Shown piece after piece: positions 10,268 to 17,867 of a stretch of DNA of 64,000 bases (within the stretch, counting starts at the first letter, position 1; each line of letters starts with the position of its first letter). Below the pieces are notes generated by a model. That model was not told the origin of the DNA and made no database searches. It was given only the letters and a program-made list of their open reading frames with translations. This DNA is from Alcanivoracaceae bacterium (lineage in GTDB: Bacteria > Pseudomonadota > Gammaproteobacteria > Pseudomonadales > Alcanivoracaceae), in the NCBI GenBank assembly GCA_029212745.1, contig JARGOL010000004.1, positions 62,001 through 126,000 of the forward strand, read 5' to 3'. Made by a program: the position numbers and the translations under genes.

Positions 10268-10362
10268 GCCTTTCTCCGGATTACGTCTGCCAGTGCGCTC
10301 AGGGTATGGCAGAGGCACACCGGGTGTCATTCAAAGGCACACCACAGGCAGGGACTTGCTGT

Positions 10363-10965
10363 TCAGTCACGGACGGCAAAAGCACCGACGATGGTGTCCA
10401 CCAGCGCGTCCACCACTGCCCGTTCGCGCATCATCGGCGGGTCCTGGCCAAGGAACCGGGCCAGGGTGAAGACCGTACTGTTGATCAACACGTACAGCCG
10501 CGCCGGCAGGTTGTCCACCGGGTGCTCACGGAACTGCTCAAGGAAATACAGCCGCCCGGCGGTGAGAAAATACTGCTCCAGCTGGTCCAGCGGGCCACTT
10601 ACCGGCAACCGGTGCCAGTTGCGGATCAGCTCCAGGTGCAACGGATTGGCACGCAGCGCTGCCAGGCCGACGGTGATGGCGTTGCGCGCCAGTTCATCCA
10701 GCGCCATGTGGCCCGGGTTCATTTCCCCGAGGGTGCGATTGAAGGTGCGTGTGACGTCACGAATCATGCGCTCCAGCAACGCCTCCACCAGGGCTTCCTT
10801 GTCGGGGAAATACTGGTACAGGGAGCCCACACTGACGCCGGCGGCCTCGGCAATATGGTTGGTGGTGGTGTGATCCAGGCCGCGCTCCGCCAGCACCGTG
10901 GCGGTGGCATCCACCAGTGCCTCCACCATCTCCCTGGAACGTTTCTGCCGTGGCTGCTTGCGCAT
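10363..10965 (-). CDS. TetR-family transcriptional regulator
   Basis: The 200-residue protein has an N-terminal TetR helix-turn-helix (about 10-57): ATVLAERGLDHTTTNHIAEAAGVSVGSLYQYFPDKEALVEALL. The C-terminal ligand-binding part resembles the AefR-like C-terminal class. The ATG at 10965 is preceded by GAGGAGG with a five-base spacer, better than the GTG codons just upstream. It is divergent from the MpaB-like oxygenase gene across a 111-base gap that holds nested inverted repeats. Local repression of itself and the oxygenase is therefore the likely role, relieved by an unknown small molecule. Confidence 0.93.
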   Translation of the reverse strand: MRKQPRQKRSREMVEALVDATATVLAERGLDHTTTNHIAEAAGVSVGSLYQYFPDKEALVEALLERMIRDVTRTFNRTLGEMNPGHMALDELARNAITVGLAALRANPLHLELIRNWHRLPVSGPLDQLEQYFLTAGRLYFLEQFREHPVDNLPARLYVLINSTVFTLARFLGQDPPMMRERAVVDALVDTIVGAFAVRD

Positions 10966-11011
10966 CACCACCTCCTCACCCTGGCCACCGGAACCGTCTC
11001 AGGCTGGCACA

Positions 11012-11044
11012 AATGCGAGTTGAATACGAGCAGATATTCGCATT
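11012..11044. promoter_or_regulatory. Candidate TetR operator in the divergent promoter
   Basis: Two nested inverted repeats lie between the TetR gene and the oxygenase gene: AATGCGA (11012-11018) pairs with TCGCATT (11038-11044), and GAATA (11022-11026) pairs with TATTC (11035-11039). Position and symmetry suit a TetR-dimer operator covering both promoters. This is an inference from symmetry only. Confidence 0.45.
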
Positions 11045-11076
11045 AATGTGGCGCCATTGTCACAGGAGTATCGACC

Positions 11077-12351
11077 ATGACCATGGCCATCACCCCGCCC
11101 TCCGGGGCCTCCCGCCCCATTCCCGCGCGCGTGCGTCCATTCGAGGGCACCCGGCTGCGTCGCAACCCGTTCATGCGCCTGATGATGGGCCGTGATCCGT
11201 CCCCGAGCCGGGCCGAGTACGATGCCCTGGTGGACGCGCTCTGGGCCGGTGATGCGCCCATGGATGCCCTGCTGGACTGGATGTATGACATCGGCCCGGC
11301 CCAGGCGCGCAAACTCTATGAGCAGGCCATCGAAAACGGCATCGACAGTGTGGCGGATGCGCCACAACCGTTGCGCGATTTCTTCGCACTGGTGGATCGC
11401 GATCCACACTGGCTGGACCGCGACCTGCTCGAGGAGGGTGTCAGCTTCATCCACCGTACCGGCCTGGTGGGCCCCTACGTGCTGCGTGACTTTGCCCTGA
11501 TGGGCGGCTACCTGCTGTCCGGCTTCAACCATGCCCTGGTCATGACCGGCGCGCTCAACAAGGGCGCCGCCCAGCGCATTGCCGAAACCGGCAAGTGGTG
11601 GATCGACTGCACCGAACATCATGGACTGGACCGTTTCGGCGCCGGCTTCCGCACCACCCTGCGCGTGCGCATGGTGCACGGCATGGTGCGCCGGCACCTG
11701 CCGGCCCGCCCGGAGTGGGACAACGACCAGTGGGGACTGCCGGTGAACCAGACCGACATGCTCGCCACTTACCTCGCCTTCGGCCCGATCATGATGGTGG
11801 GCATGCGCGCCATGGGCATTCCGGTGACGCCACACGAATCAAAAGCGGTCATGCACCTGTGGAAGTACGCCGGCTGGCTGATGGGGGTGGACGAACAGTG
11901 GCTGGTGGACAGGGAGCAGGATGGCCTGGTGCTGCTTTTCCAGACCTTCATGACACAGAGCCAGGCAGACTGGACCAGCAAGGAACTCGGGCGCGCCCTG
12001 TCTGAAGAGCCGCTGGCACGGCAGTTCGGCTGGCACAAATACGCGCCGTGGCTGGAGCGGCTGCGCAAACAGCTGTATTACCACCAGCACCTGAGCAACA
12101 GCAGCCTGTTCCTTAACCGCAAGCAGATGCACCGGCTCGGCTTACCGGACAACATCCTGCCCTGGTTCCCGGTGAGCATGCTGGTACCGCGGTTCGCCAG
12201 TTACACCGCACAGCGTTTCAATCCGCTGTTGAAAAAGCGGCTGGAGCGACGCGGCCGCAGGGCACAGCTGGACGCCCTGAAAAGCATGTTTGGTGACCGT
12301 ACCCACGACATCATCAGGCCCGGCGACAACCACCCGGCCCACGTGCGCTAG
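11077..12351 (+). CDS. MpaB-family oxygenase (DUF2236-like)
   Basis: The 424-residue protein resembles the oxygenase MpaB / latex-clearing-protein group of heme b proteins. Supporting segments are LRDFALMGGYLLSGFNHALVMTGAL, the His-containing TEHHGLDRFGAGFRTTLRVRMVHGMVRRHL and the later DMLATYLAFGPIMMVGMRAMG. Family members cleave or oxidise lipids, rubber or meroterpenoid side chains; the substrate here is unknown. CAGGAG precedes the ATG at 11077. It is divergent from a TetR gene, its probable regulator, and overlaps the convergent hypothetical gene by four bases at its 3' end. No signal peptide is seen. Confidence 0.82.
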   Translation: MTMAITPPSGASRPIPARVRPFEGTRLRRNPFMRLMMGRDPSPSRAEYDALVDALWAGDAPMDALLDWMYDIGPAQARKLYEQAIENGIDSVADAPQPLRDFFALVDRDPHWLDRDLLEEGVSFIHRTGLVGPYVLRDFALMGGYLLSGFNHALVMTGALNKGAAQRIAETGKWWIDCTEHHGLDRFGAGFRTTLRVRMVHGMVRRHLPARPEWDNDQWGLPVNQTDMLATYLAFGPIMMVGMRAMGIPVTPHESKAVMHLWKYAGWLMGVDEQWLVDREQDGLVLLFQTFMTQSQADWTSKELGRALSEEPLARQFGWHKYAPWLERLRKQLYYHQHLSNSSLFLNRKQMHRLGLPDNILPWFPVSMLVPRFASYTAQRFNPLLKKRLERRGRRAQLDALKSMFGDRTHDIIRPGDNHPAHVR

Positions 12352-12977
12352 TGACTGCCCGGCTGCGGCATGCGCAGGCGCAGCTCCACCGGTGGTCGCC
12401 GCACACGGCGCACGCCAGTGACCAGTGCTGCCGCACCCGCAACCGCACAGAGCATGCCGGGCAGTTGCGTATCCAGTGATGTCAGCGTGCGCAACGGATG
12501 GAACAGCGGTTCGCTGGCCAGCAGATCGGCAGAGGCGGCTGGCCACCAGAAAAACACCCCGGCCATGACGCTGGCACAGGCGGCGGCCAGTGGCACCAGC
12601 ACGGCCCGCGCCGGGCCGGGTTCATGGCGGGTTTCCTGCAACAGTGGCAGCCGCTGGCGCAACTGCGTGTAGAAACAGCTGCAGGCCGCACTGGTTTCGA
12701 AGGCGATATTCAATTGCTGCCGGCCAAGACCGCCACTGAAAAACAGGTCCAGGTCCCGGCTGCCCAGGGTGTGACGCACTGCAGTCACTTCGTCCATGCT
12801 GACCATCTGGATGCGTGCACCCGGTACGATGTCCGGCAACAGCCCCTGCTCCACCCGTGCCTGCAACAGCGGCAACAGGTGCACACCGGCATTCGCCACC
12901 AGCACCAGGTCGTCCATCAATGCCACCAGCCGATCGGCTGTGGCACACTTGCTCGTCCATATTTGCGCAGCAGACAT
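12348..12977 (-). CDS. Hypothetical protein with two C-terminal membrane helices
   Basis: I do not recognise this 209-residue protein. The N-terminal 120 residues look soluble, with alternating hydrophobic segments (LVALMDDLVLVANAGVHLLPL) and a cysteine pair in SAACSCFYTQL. Two hydrophobic stretches follow, about 140-160 (VLVPLAAACASVMAGVFFWW) and 178-193 (LPGMLCAVAGAAALVTG), which probably anchor it in the inner membrane. The start at 12977 (MSAAQIWTSK) is chosen because GGGGAAG lies just upstream; a longer reading adds 44 low-complexity residues. It ends four bases into the oxygenase gene, tail to tail. Confidence 0.7.
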   Translation of the reverse strand: MSAAQIWTSKCATADRLVALMDDLVLVANAGVHLLPLLQARVEQGLLPDIVPGARIQMVSMDEVTAVRHTLGSRDLDLFFSGGLGRQQLNIAFETSAACSCFYTQLRQRLPLLQETRHEPGPARAVLVPLAAACASVMAGVFFWWPAASADLLASEPLFHPLRTLTSLDTQLPGMLCAVAGAAALVTGVRRVRRPPVELRLRMPQPGSH

Positions 12978-13152
12978 TGTCTTCCCCTGGTCCGTGCTGA
13001 TTGCGCCAGTGCATCCTGCAAGCGGCCCGTCCGACATCGGCAATCGGGCCGGAGTGGCTGCTAGGTTAGTCAACAAAACCCACCGCAGGCCAATACCTTT
13101 TGCGATCACACCGTCACGCCATCATGCTGATGTTGGATTGGCAGCAGCCGCG

Positions 13153-14232
13153 TCAGAGGCTCACGGGCATGCGTGAAAACGCCCACCAGAGCCCGGTGGC
13201 GGCCACCGCCAGCACTGCCAGCGGCTGCCCCACTCGATGCCAGACCGAGTAACGCATAAAGAAAAACAGCAACGGCATGGCCAGCACCACCACCACGATC
13301 TGCGCCAGTTCAAGGCCAAGGTTGAAGCTCGCCAGTGGCAACCACGGCAGGGTCTGCTCGGGCACCAGGTCAGCAAGTACGCTGGCAAAGCCGAAGCCAT
13401 GCACCAGGCCAAACGCAAATGCCAGCAACCAGGGGTGCACACGCACCAGTGGCCAACGCACCTGGATGGCGGCAAACGTGATCGACAGGGCAATAACGAC
13501 TTCGACCAGCGATATGGGCAGCCGTACCGTGCCAGTGGCGGCCAACACCAGGGTGATGGAATGAGCCACGGTAAACGCCGTCACCACGGCCACGGTATCA
13601 ATGATATAGCGGTGTGCCCGATGCTCGGTACGCCGGCCACTTGCCAGTACCGCCAGCATCAATGTCAGCAGGAACAGCAGATGATCATATCCCAGCCACA
13701 GGTGAACCATGCCCTGCCAGCCAAAGCGGAGAAATGTGCCAGGCCCGGATGCATCCGGCGTCAGCGCCAGCGTGCCCTGACCGGGAGACAACACCTGGTA
13801 GACCGGCTCGTCGGACCCGAGTGTGACCAGTGCCCTGTGCAGGGGATCCTGATCAAACAGCAGGCCGTAACCCAGTGTGGCCGGCGCCGTGCACCCAGTC
13901 TGAACGGCGAATGACACATAGGCGTCGCTGCCATACCGGGTCAGTCCCGCCAGGGTCACCGTCAAGGGGCAGGGCTCGCCAGTCGCGTCGGTAGCATTGA
14001 GACCAGCGGCCACACGCTGCTGCAACGGCTGCGCAGCTTTCTCCACCTGCCCCCAGGTCAGCGGCCGCTGCGCATCGAGCCACGGCGCAACATCCGCCAC
14101 GGCAAGATCGACACGGCCGCTGTCCGCGCCGGGGGTCCAGTAAATAAAGCTGTTGCTGCCGGCGTGTGCCACGCCGTGACCGCTGGCAACCAGACAGGCA
14201 ATGAGCAGTGCCGCGCGAAGCAATGATCGCAT
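13153..14232 (-). CDS. HupE/UreJ-type membrane protein with periplasmic N-terminal domain
   Basis: The 359-residue protein has a signal peptide (ending near residue 25, VAHA), a roughly 140-residue periplasmic domain, then about seven membrane helices. The membrane half carries HLWLGYDHLLFLLTLMLAV, FTVAHSITLVLAA and FGLVHGFGFASVL, the HxxxGxDH and HxxxGxxF-type motifs of the HupE/UreJ_2 group, whose classic members move nickel or other metals. It starts at an ATG overlapping the TGA of the TPR-like gene (TGATG), so it is the last gene of a coupled operon (DUF4331, lipoprotein, TPR-like, this). The cargo is unknown; a metal is plausible but not shown. Confidence 0.85.
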   Translation of the reverse strand: MRSLLRAALLIACLVASGHGVAHAGSNSFIYWTPGADSGRVDLAVADVAPWLDAQRPLTWGQVEKAAQPLQQRVAAGLNATDATGEPCPLTVTLAGLTRYGSDAYVSFAVQTGCTAPATLGYGLLFDQDPLHRALVTLGSDEPVYQVLSPGQGTLALTPDASGPGTFLRFGWQGMVHLWLGYDHLLFLLTLMLAVLASGRRTEHRAHRYIIDTVAVVTAFTVAHSITLVLAATGTVRLPISLVEVVIALSITFAAIQVRWPLVRVHPWLLAFAFGLVHGFGFASVLADLVPEQTLPWLPLASFNLGLELAQIVVVVLAMPLLFFFMRYSVWHRVGQPLAVLAVAATGLWWAFSRMPVSL

Positions 14233-15350
14233 CAAAATGACGCCTCCCCTGTCTCAGGCCGGGGCTGGCGCACGTCCCTGATCAACGCGGATACCAGCGT
14301 GGTCTTTCCCATCTGGCTGGCAAGCTGCAACAGCACGCGGCGATTTTCCGGCGTCGGTGCTTCCTGCCATCCCTGTCGTGCCAGCGCCAGGGCGGCCGGC
14401 TTGTCATCCAGTACCTGCGCCAGGAAGCGCACGTGCTCGTTGCGATGCAGGCCGTCGCCGCGCCAGCGTGCCAGACGGAATTCCCGCGTCAGGCGCTGCT
14501 GCAAAGGCGTGGCGCGCGGGTCGTCCAGCGCGCGCAGGGCAATCAGTCGACTGACCAGGAGACCCAGAGACTGATGGTCCCGGGTGACACGTTCGGCGTC
14601 TGCATATTGCCGCGCAGCGAGCAGCTGCCGGGCAAGCTGGTCGCGGGCGTAATGGTTTTCCGGCGACCGGCTGAGTACACGCAGCCAGGCCGCAATGGCG
14701 CCGTCGTCTGAGCGGCGAGAGAGGATATCAGCACGGGTAATCAACGCGTCCAGCAAAGCCACCTCATTGGCGCCACGGCCGGCGCTCGCCAGCGCCTTTT
14801 CGATCAATGCCTGCGCCTGCTCGGCCGAAGCAAACTGCAGCTGCCACTGTGCGGCACAGGATGCTGCCAGCAGGGAGGCCGGCAGGGCACCGATGCGATC
14901 ACAATGCACTTTGGCCTGGGTGCTATCACCGCCGGCCAGGGCCACATAAAACTGCTCCAGCAGGTACGACAGGTTGTCCGGCGCAAGGGCGCTGGCCCGT
15001 GCCAGGGCCCTGCTGGCGCTGTCAAAGCGGTGCAGACGCTGTTCGATACGCCCCTGAAGCCACCAGCTGTGGGCATCGCGCTGCGACGCTGGCGTCATGC
15101 GCAGTACTCGCAGGGCGCGGCCCAGCAGACGCGGGTCATCCGGCAGGCCTTCACTATCAATCGCTGCCAGGATCTGCTCACCGGACAGCGTGTCATCGCC
15201 CGGCCCGGCAAGAAGCGGCTGCTCCCCATCCGGCCAGACAACATCAGGTGGCGCCGCCGAGACCGGCAACGCCACCACCAGATTGAGGGCCAGCACCGCC
15301 CACCAGGGGCAGTGCTGGCCAGTCCGCTTACGGCGACAGGACATCGTCAT
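14232..15350 (-). CDS. Secreted tetratricopeptide-like repeat protein
   Basis: The 372-residue protein begins with a charged stretch and a hydrophobic signal segment (WWAVLALNLVVALPVSA). Most of the rest is helical repeats of TPR type, for example LQGRIEQRLHRFDSASRALARASALAPDNLSYLLEQFYVALAGGD and LLAARQYADAERVTRD. TPR proteins usually scaffold other proteins. Two ATGs (15350 and 15344) are possible starts; both overlap the end of the upstream lipoprotein gene by about 20 bases. It lies in the operon between that lipoprotein and the HupE-like gene, so it likely assembles with them in the periplasm or at the membrane. No catalytic motif is seen. Confidence 0.78.
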   Translation of the reverse strand: MTMSCRRKRTGQHCPWWAVLALNLVVALPVSAAPPDVVWPDGEQPLLAGPGDDTLSGEQILAAIDSEGLPDDPRLLGRALRVLRMTPASQRDAHSWWLQGRIEQRLHRFDSASRALARASALAPDNLSYLLEQFYVALAGGDSTQAKVHCDRIGALPASLLAASCAAQWQLQFASAEQAQALIEKALASAGRGANEVALLDALITRADILSRRSDDGAIAAWLRVLSRSPENHYARDQLARQLLAARQYADAERVTRDHQSLGLLVSRLIALRALDDPRATPLQQRLTREFRLARWRGDGLHRNEHVRFLAQVLDDKPAALALARQGWQEAPTPENRRVLLQLASQMGKTTLVSALIRDVRQPRPETGEASF

Positions 15351-15570
15351 ACGCCTGCGGGTTGTTGCGGTCGCGGTCGCGGAAACGCACGCGGTTGATA
15401 GCCACCGGATCAGTGGCATCACTGGTCGCGGCGATCTGCGCCTTGACGAAGAAGGTGTAGTCCGTCGTTGGACGCAGCAGCGGGGCATCGTCACTGTCGC
15501 CCCCACAGCCGGCCAGCAACAGCACCGCACCGGACATGGCGATGACGGCGTAGCTTTTCAGGCGTTTCAT
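15328..15570 (-). CDS. Small lipoprotein
   Basis: The 80-residue protein has a lipoprotein signal peptide with the lipobox LLLAGC (cysteine near residue 21). The mature part is only about 60 residues, including a possible short beta segment (TTDYTFFVKAQIAATSDATDPVAINRVRFRDRDRN). I do not recognise a family. The ATG at 15570 (MKRLKSYAV) has AAGGAG at good spacing. It starts inside the end of the DUF4331 gene (11-base overlap) and ends inside the TPR-like gene, so it is firmly part of that operon and probably a membrane-anchored partner of the DUF4331 protein. Confidence 0.8.
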   Translation of the reverse strand: MKRLKSYAVIAMSGAVLLLAGCGGDSDDAPLLRPTTDYTFFVKAQIAATSDATDPVAINRVRFRDRDRNNPQAYDDVLSP

Positions 15571-15580
15571 GAACATCTCC

Positions 15581-17053
15581 TTACGGCGTGCCATTGGGCG
15601 AACCCGGCAGCGGCGTGGTCAGGTACGGGAAGGTGATATCGAAGTCGGTCTCATCCACGTAGGCCCCATCGGTAAATGCCAGGTCACGATTCGGCGCTGG
15701 ATCGTCACCGGATTCCGGTGCCGGGATAAGTGCACCCATCACCACGCGCAGGGCAATATCAACAACGTCATCCCCAGGGCGACGGCCATTGGGGAAGCCG
15801 GCTGTATCACCGCCAAGGGCACCCAGTTCACTCTGGCCACCTGAAGCGGTCACCGCCGTGGACGTGTCCAGACGCAGCATTTCCGAGGCCTGCACCGACG
15901 CAGGCTGGTTGATGCCGTCAATCCCGGTCAGGAAAGTCGCCACCAGATCGGTACGCGGGAACAGGTTCGGCGCTACCGCACCGGCATCCCCGAACAGGAT
16001 CTCCAGAAGCTCTGGCAGCGTCGGGTTGGTGACATAGGTGGCAAACTGGCCATCATCTTTCGGCTCACTGGCGTTGAACTGGTCCTTGTCCTTCAGGCCA
16101 ATGACCACCTCGTTGACCAGCGGCATACCCAGACGGGATACCTGTGTCCAGGCACCACCGTGAACGGCATCACCCTTGGCTCCGGACGGCGCCGGATTGA
16201 GCACCCGCGCCTGGCGCAGGCTGGCAGAGGTCCACGCACCAATCACCGGGTCGCTTTCGCTGGTCAGGCAGCTGATGGGAACCTCCAGCGCCAGCGAGGT
16301 CACGTTCTTGTCGGCCGTGTCACTGGCTTCTGCCATGGGGCTGCCGAGCGGATTGGTGTTGACCAGGTCGAAGATCTCGCCAAGGTTCACCGCGAAGCCT
16401 TCCTTGCGTTGGCCCACGAAAACGCGGCCGTCGGCACAGCCGGGAATGCCGGCATCAAACACGTGAGCGCCAGCGTAAGTGGGATAGTCCGGGATCGACT
16501 TCTCGCCGATATTGTCCACCGGTTTATCGAAGGTAGAGCCGCCGGCAGTCAGGTTCGTTACCGTCTGGTCCATGCCAGTGCGGCGGTCGCCGCGGACAAT
16601 TTTCAGGGTGTACTGCTGGCGAACGTTGAGCGCAGCCGTGTCGTCAGCACCGGGGCCGATACCACCAATGTTTTTCAGCGGCACCGCCACGTCAACACCG
16701 TTCACGGGGACAGTCAGGTCTTGCTGTACGTCGGCAAAGCGGAACTGGAAGGTAATGTCTTCTACAGCATCGCCGTCATTATCAACATGGATCTCATACA
16801 GCGCGTCGCTGTCGAGATCAAAGTAGTTGGGGCCACCGTAGGGGTCTTGCAGGGGCAGGTAATTGGCAATCAGCGTAACGAAGCCATCCCGACCTGCCTC
16901 GTAACTGCGGAACATGTAGAAATCAGTGGCATCAACCTTGGGACGCTCGGTGATCGCCGGCGCCTCCCGGTGACTGGATGCCATGCTGCCGGCACTTACC
17001 AGGCACCCGGCAGTTGCCACCGCCAGCATCGTGCGTTTCAGGGGAACACTCAT
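15581..17053 (-). CDS. DUF4331 domain-containing secreted protein
   Basis: The 490-residue exported protein has a signal peptide ending near residue 25 (AGSMA), followed immediately by SSHREAPAITERPKVDATDFYMFRSYE, the hallmark opening of DUF4331. The body is rich in Asp, Gly and Asn with segments such as GGPNYFDLDSDALYEIHVDNDGD, suggesting a calcium-binding beta-rich fold; that is inference. No enzyme activity is known to me for the family. It is the first gene of a four-gene operon and is divergent from an ECF sigma gene. GAGAGG precedes the ATG at 17053. Confidence 0.9.
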   Translation of the reverse strand: MSVPLKRTMLAVATAGCLVSAGSMASSHREAPAITERPKVDATDFYMFRSYEAGRDGFVTLIANYLPLQDPYGGPNYFDLDSDALYEIHVDNDGDAVEDITFQFRFADVQQDLTVPVNGVDVAVPLKNIGGIGPGADDTAALNVRQQYTLKIVRGDRRTGMDQTVTNLTAGGSTFDKPVDNIGEKSIPDYPTYAGAHVFDAGIPGCADGRVFVGQRKEGFAVNLGEIFDLVNTNPLGSPMAEASDTADKNVTSLALEVPISCLTSESDPVIGAWTSASLRQARVLNPAPSGAKGDAVHGGAWTQVSRLGMPLVNEVVIGLKDKDQFNASEPKDDGQFATYVTNPTLPELLEILFGDAGAVAPNLFPRTDLVATFLTGIDGINQPASVQASEMLRLDTSTAVTASGGQSELGALGGDTAGFPNGRRPGDDVVDIALRVVMGALIPAPESGDDPAPNRDLAFTDGAYVDETDFDITFPYLTTPLPGSPNGTP

Positions 17054-17255
17054 AACTCATCCTCTCTTCCGTCAGGTTCTGGCTTCGCCGTGTGCGAAGA
17101 ACAATGTCACTTACCTGTACGGACGGGAGAGCGCGGCGGATGCAGTTACATCGTAGCAAAATGTAAAGCCGTGATGGGTTTGTGCAACGCCAGAGGGATT
17201 TTCACCCCACCGTTATCGCAATGGGCACATCGTTCAGAAAAACGGGGACGGGTTT
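17054..17255. promoter_or_regulatory. Divergent promoter region, DUF4331 operon and ECF sigma gene
   Basis: This 202-base noncoding stretch separates the two divergent starts and must hold promoters for both. It is less GC-rich than its surroundings around 17145-17200. I see no strong sigma-70 box; a GTTACA at 17145-17150 (TGTAAC on the minus strand) resembles an ECF -35 element, but the matching -10 spacing is poor. Confidence 0.5.
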
Positions 17256-17831
17256 ATGGAAGAAGAAAAGCACGAGCATTCTTTGGTACGACTGATCGAG
17301 CGCGTGAAGACAGGTGATCACTCGGCCTTCACGCGGCTGTACTCCGTCACCAACAAGAAAGTACTGATTGCCTGCCAGCGCGTACTTGTCATGCCATCGC
17401 TTGCCGAAGACGCTATGCAGGAAACCTTTCTCAAGGTCTGGACGCATGCGCATCAGTTCGATTCCTCAAAGAGCTCAGGATCTGCGTGGCTGGAGACGAT
17501 TGCCCGTCATACCGCACTTGATGAACTGCGGCGCCAGCGCCTGGTGCCATACAGTGACTCGGCAGACATGACCTCTCAGCGGGATCACATCGTCACCGAG
17601 GGCCCGGCTCACCAGTTGCAGACACAGCAGCGATGCAGCGCTGTGCGTGAAGGCATTTCACGGCTGGGAAAATATGAAAGGGATAGCCTGCAGCTGGCCT
17701 TCTTTTATGACTTCAGTCACGTCCAGCTGGCAGAGCGCATGGACCGGCCACTGGGCACCGTGAAATCATGGATTCGTCGCGGCATGCACCAGTTACGACA
17801 GGACCTGGGTGCCGTGCACGGCCAACCATGA
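17256..17831 (+). CDS. ECF-type RNA polymerase sigma factor
   Basis: The 191-residue protein has the sigma-70 region 2 (about 20-90: LYSVTNKKVLIACQRVL, EDAMQETFLKVWTHAHQFD, SAWLETIARHTALDELRR) and region 4 (about 130-182: LGKYERDSLQLAFFYDFSHVQLAERMDRPLGTVKSWIRRGMHQLRQDL). It resembles the SigK-like ECF group, which directs transcription of small extracytoplasmic-response regulons. Such genes are normally followed by an anti-sigma gene, but here the next gene is convergent and no anti-sigma is visible. Its divergent position next to the DUF4331 operon makes that operon the first candidate target. Confidence 0.93.
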   Translation: MEEEKHEHSLVRLIERVKTGDHSAFTRLYSVTNKKVLIACQRVLVMPSLAEDAMQETFLKVWTHAHQFDSSKSSGSAWLETIARHTALDELRRQRLVPYSDSADMTSQRDHIVTEGPAHQLQTQQRCSAVREGISRLGKYERDSLQLAFFYDFSHVQLAERMDRPLGTVKSWIRRGMHQLRQDLGAVHGQP

Positions 17832-17867
17832 CCGTGTACGACATGCTACCGGTGGAGCCGGCACTGC

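Noticed and set aside
17121-17150. Possible ECF promoter with TGTAAC and CGTC on the minus strand before the DUF4331 operon
   Set aside because: The spacing of about 19 bases is longer than the usual 16-17, so I did not list it as a feature on its own.
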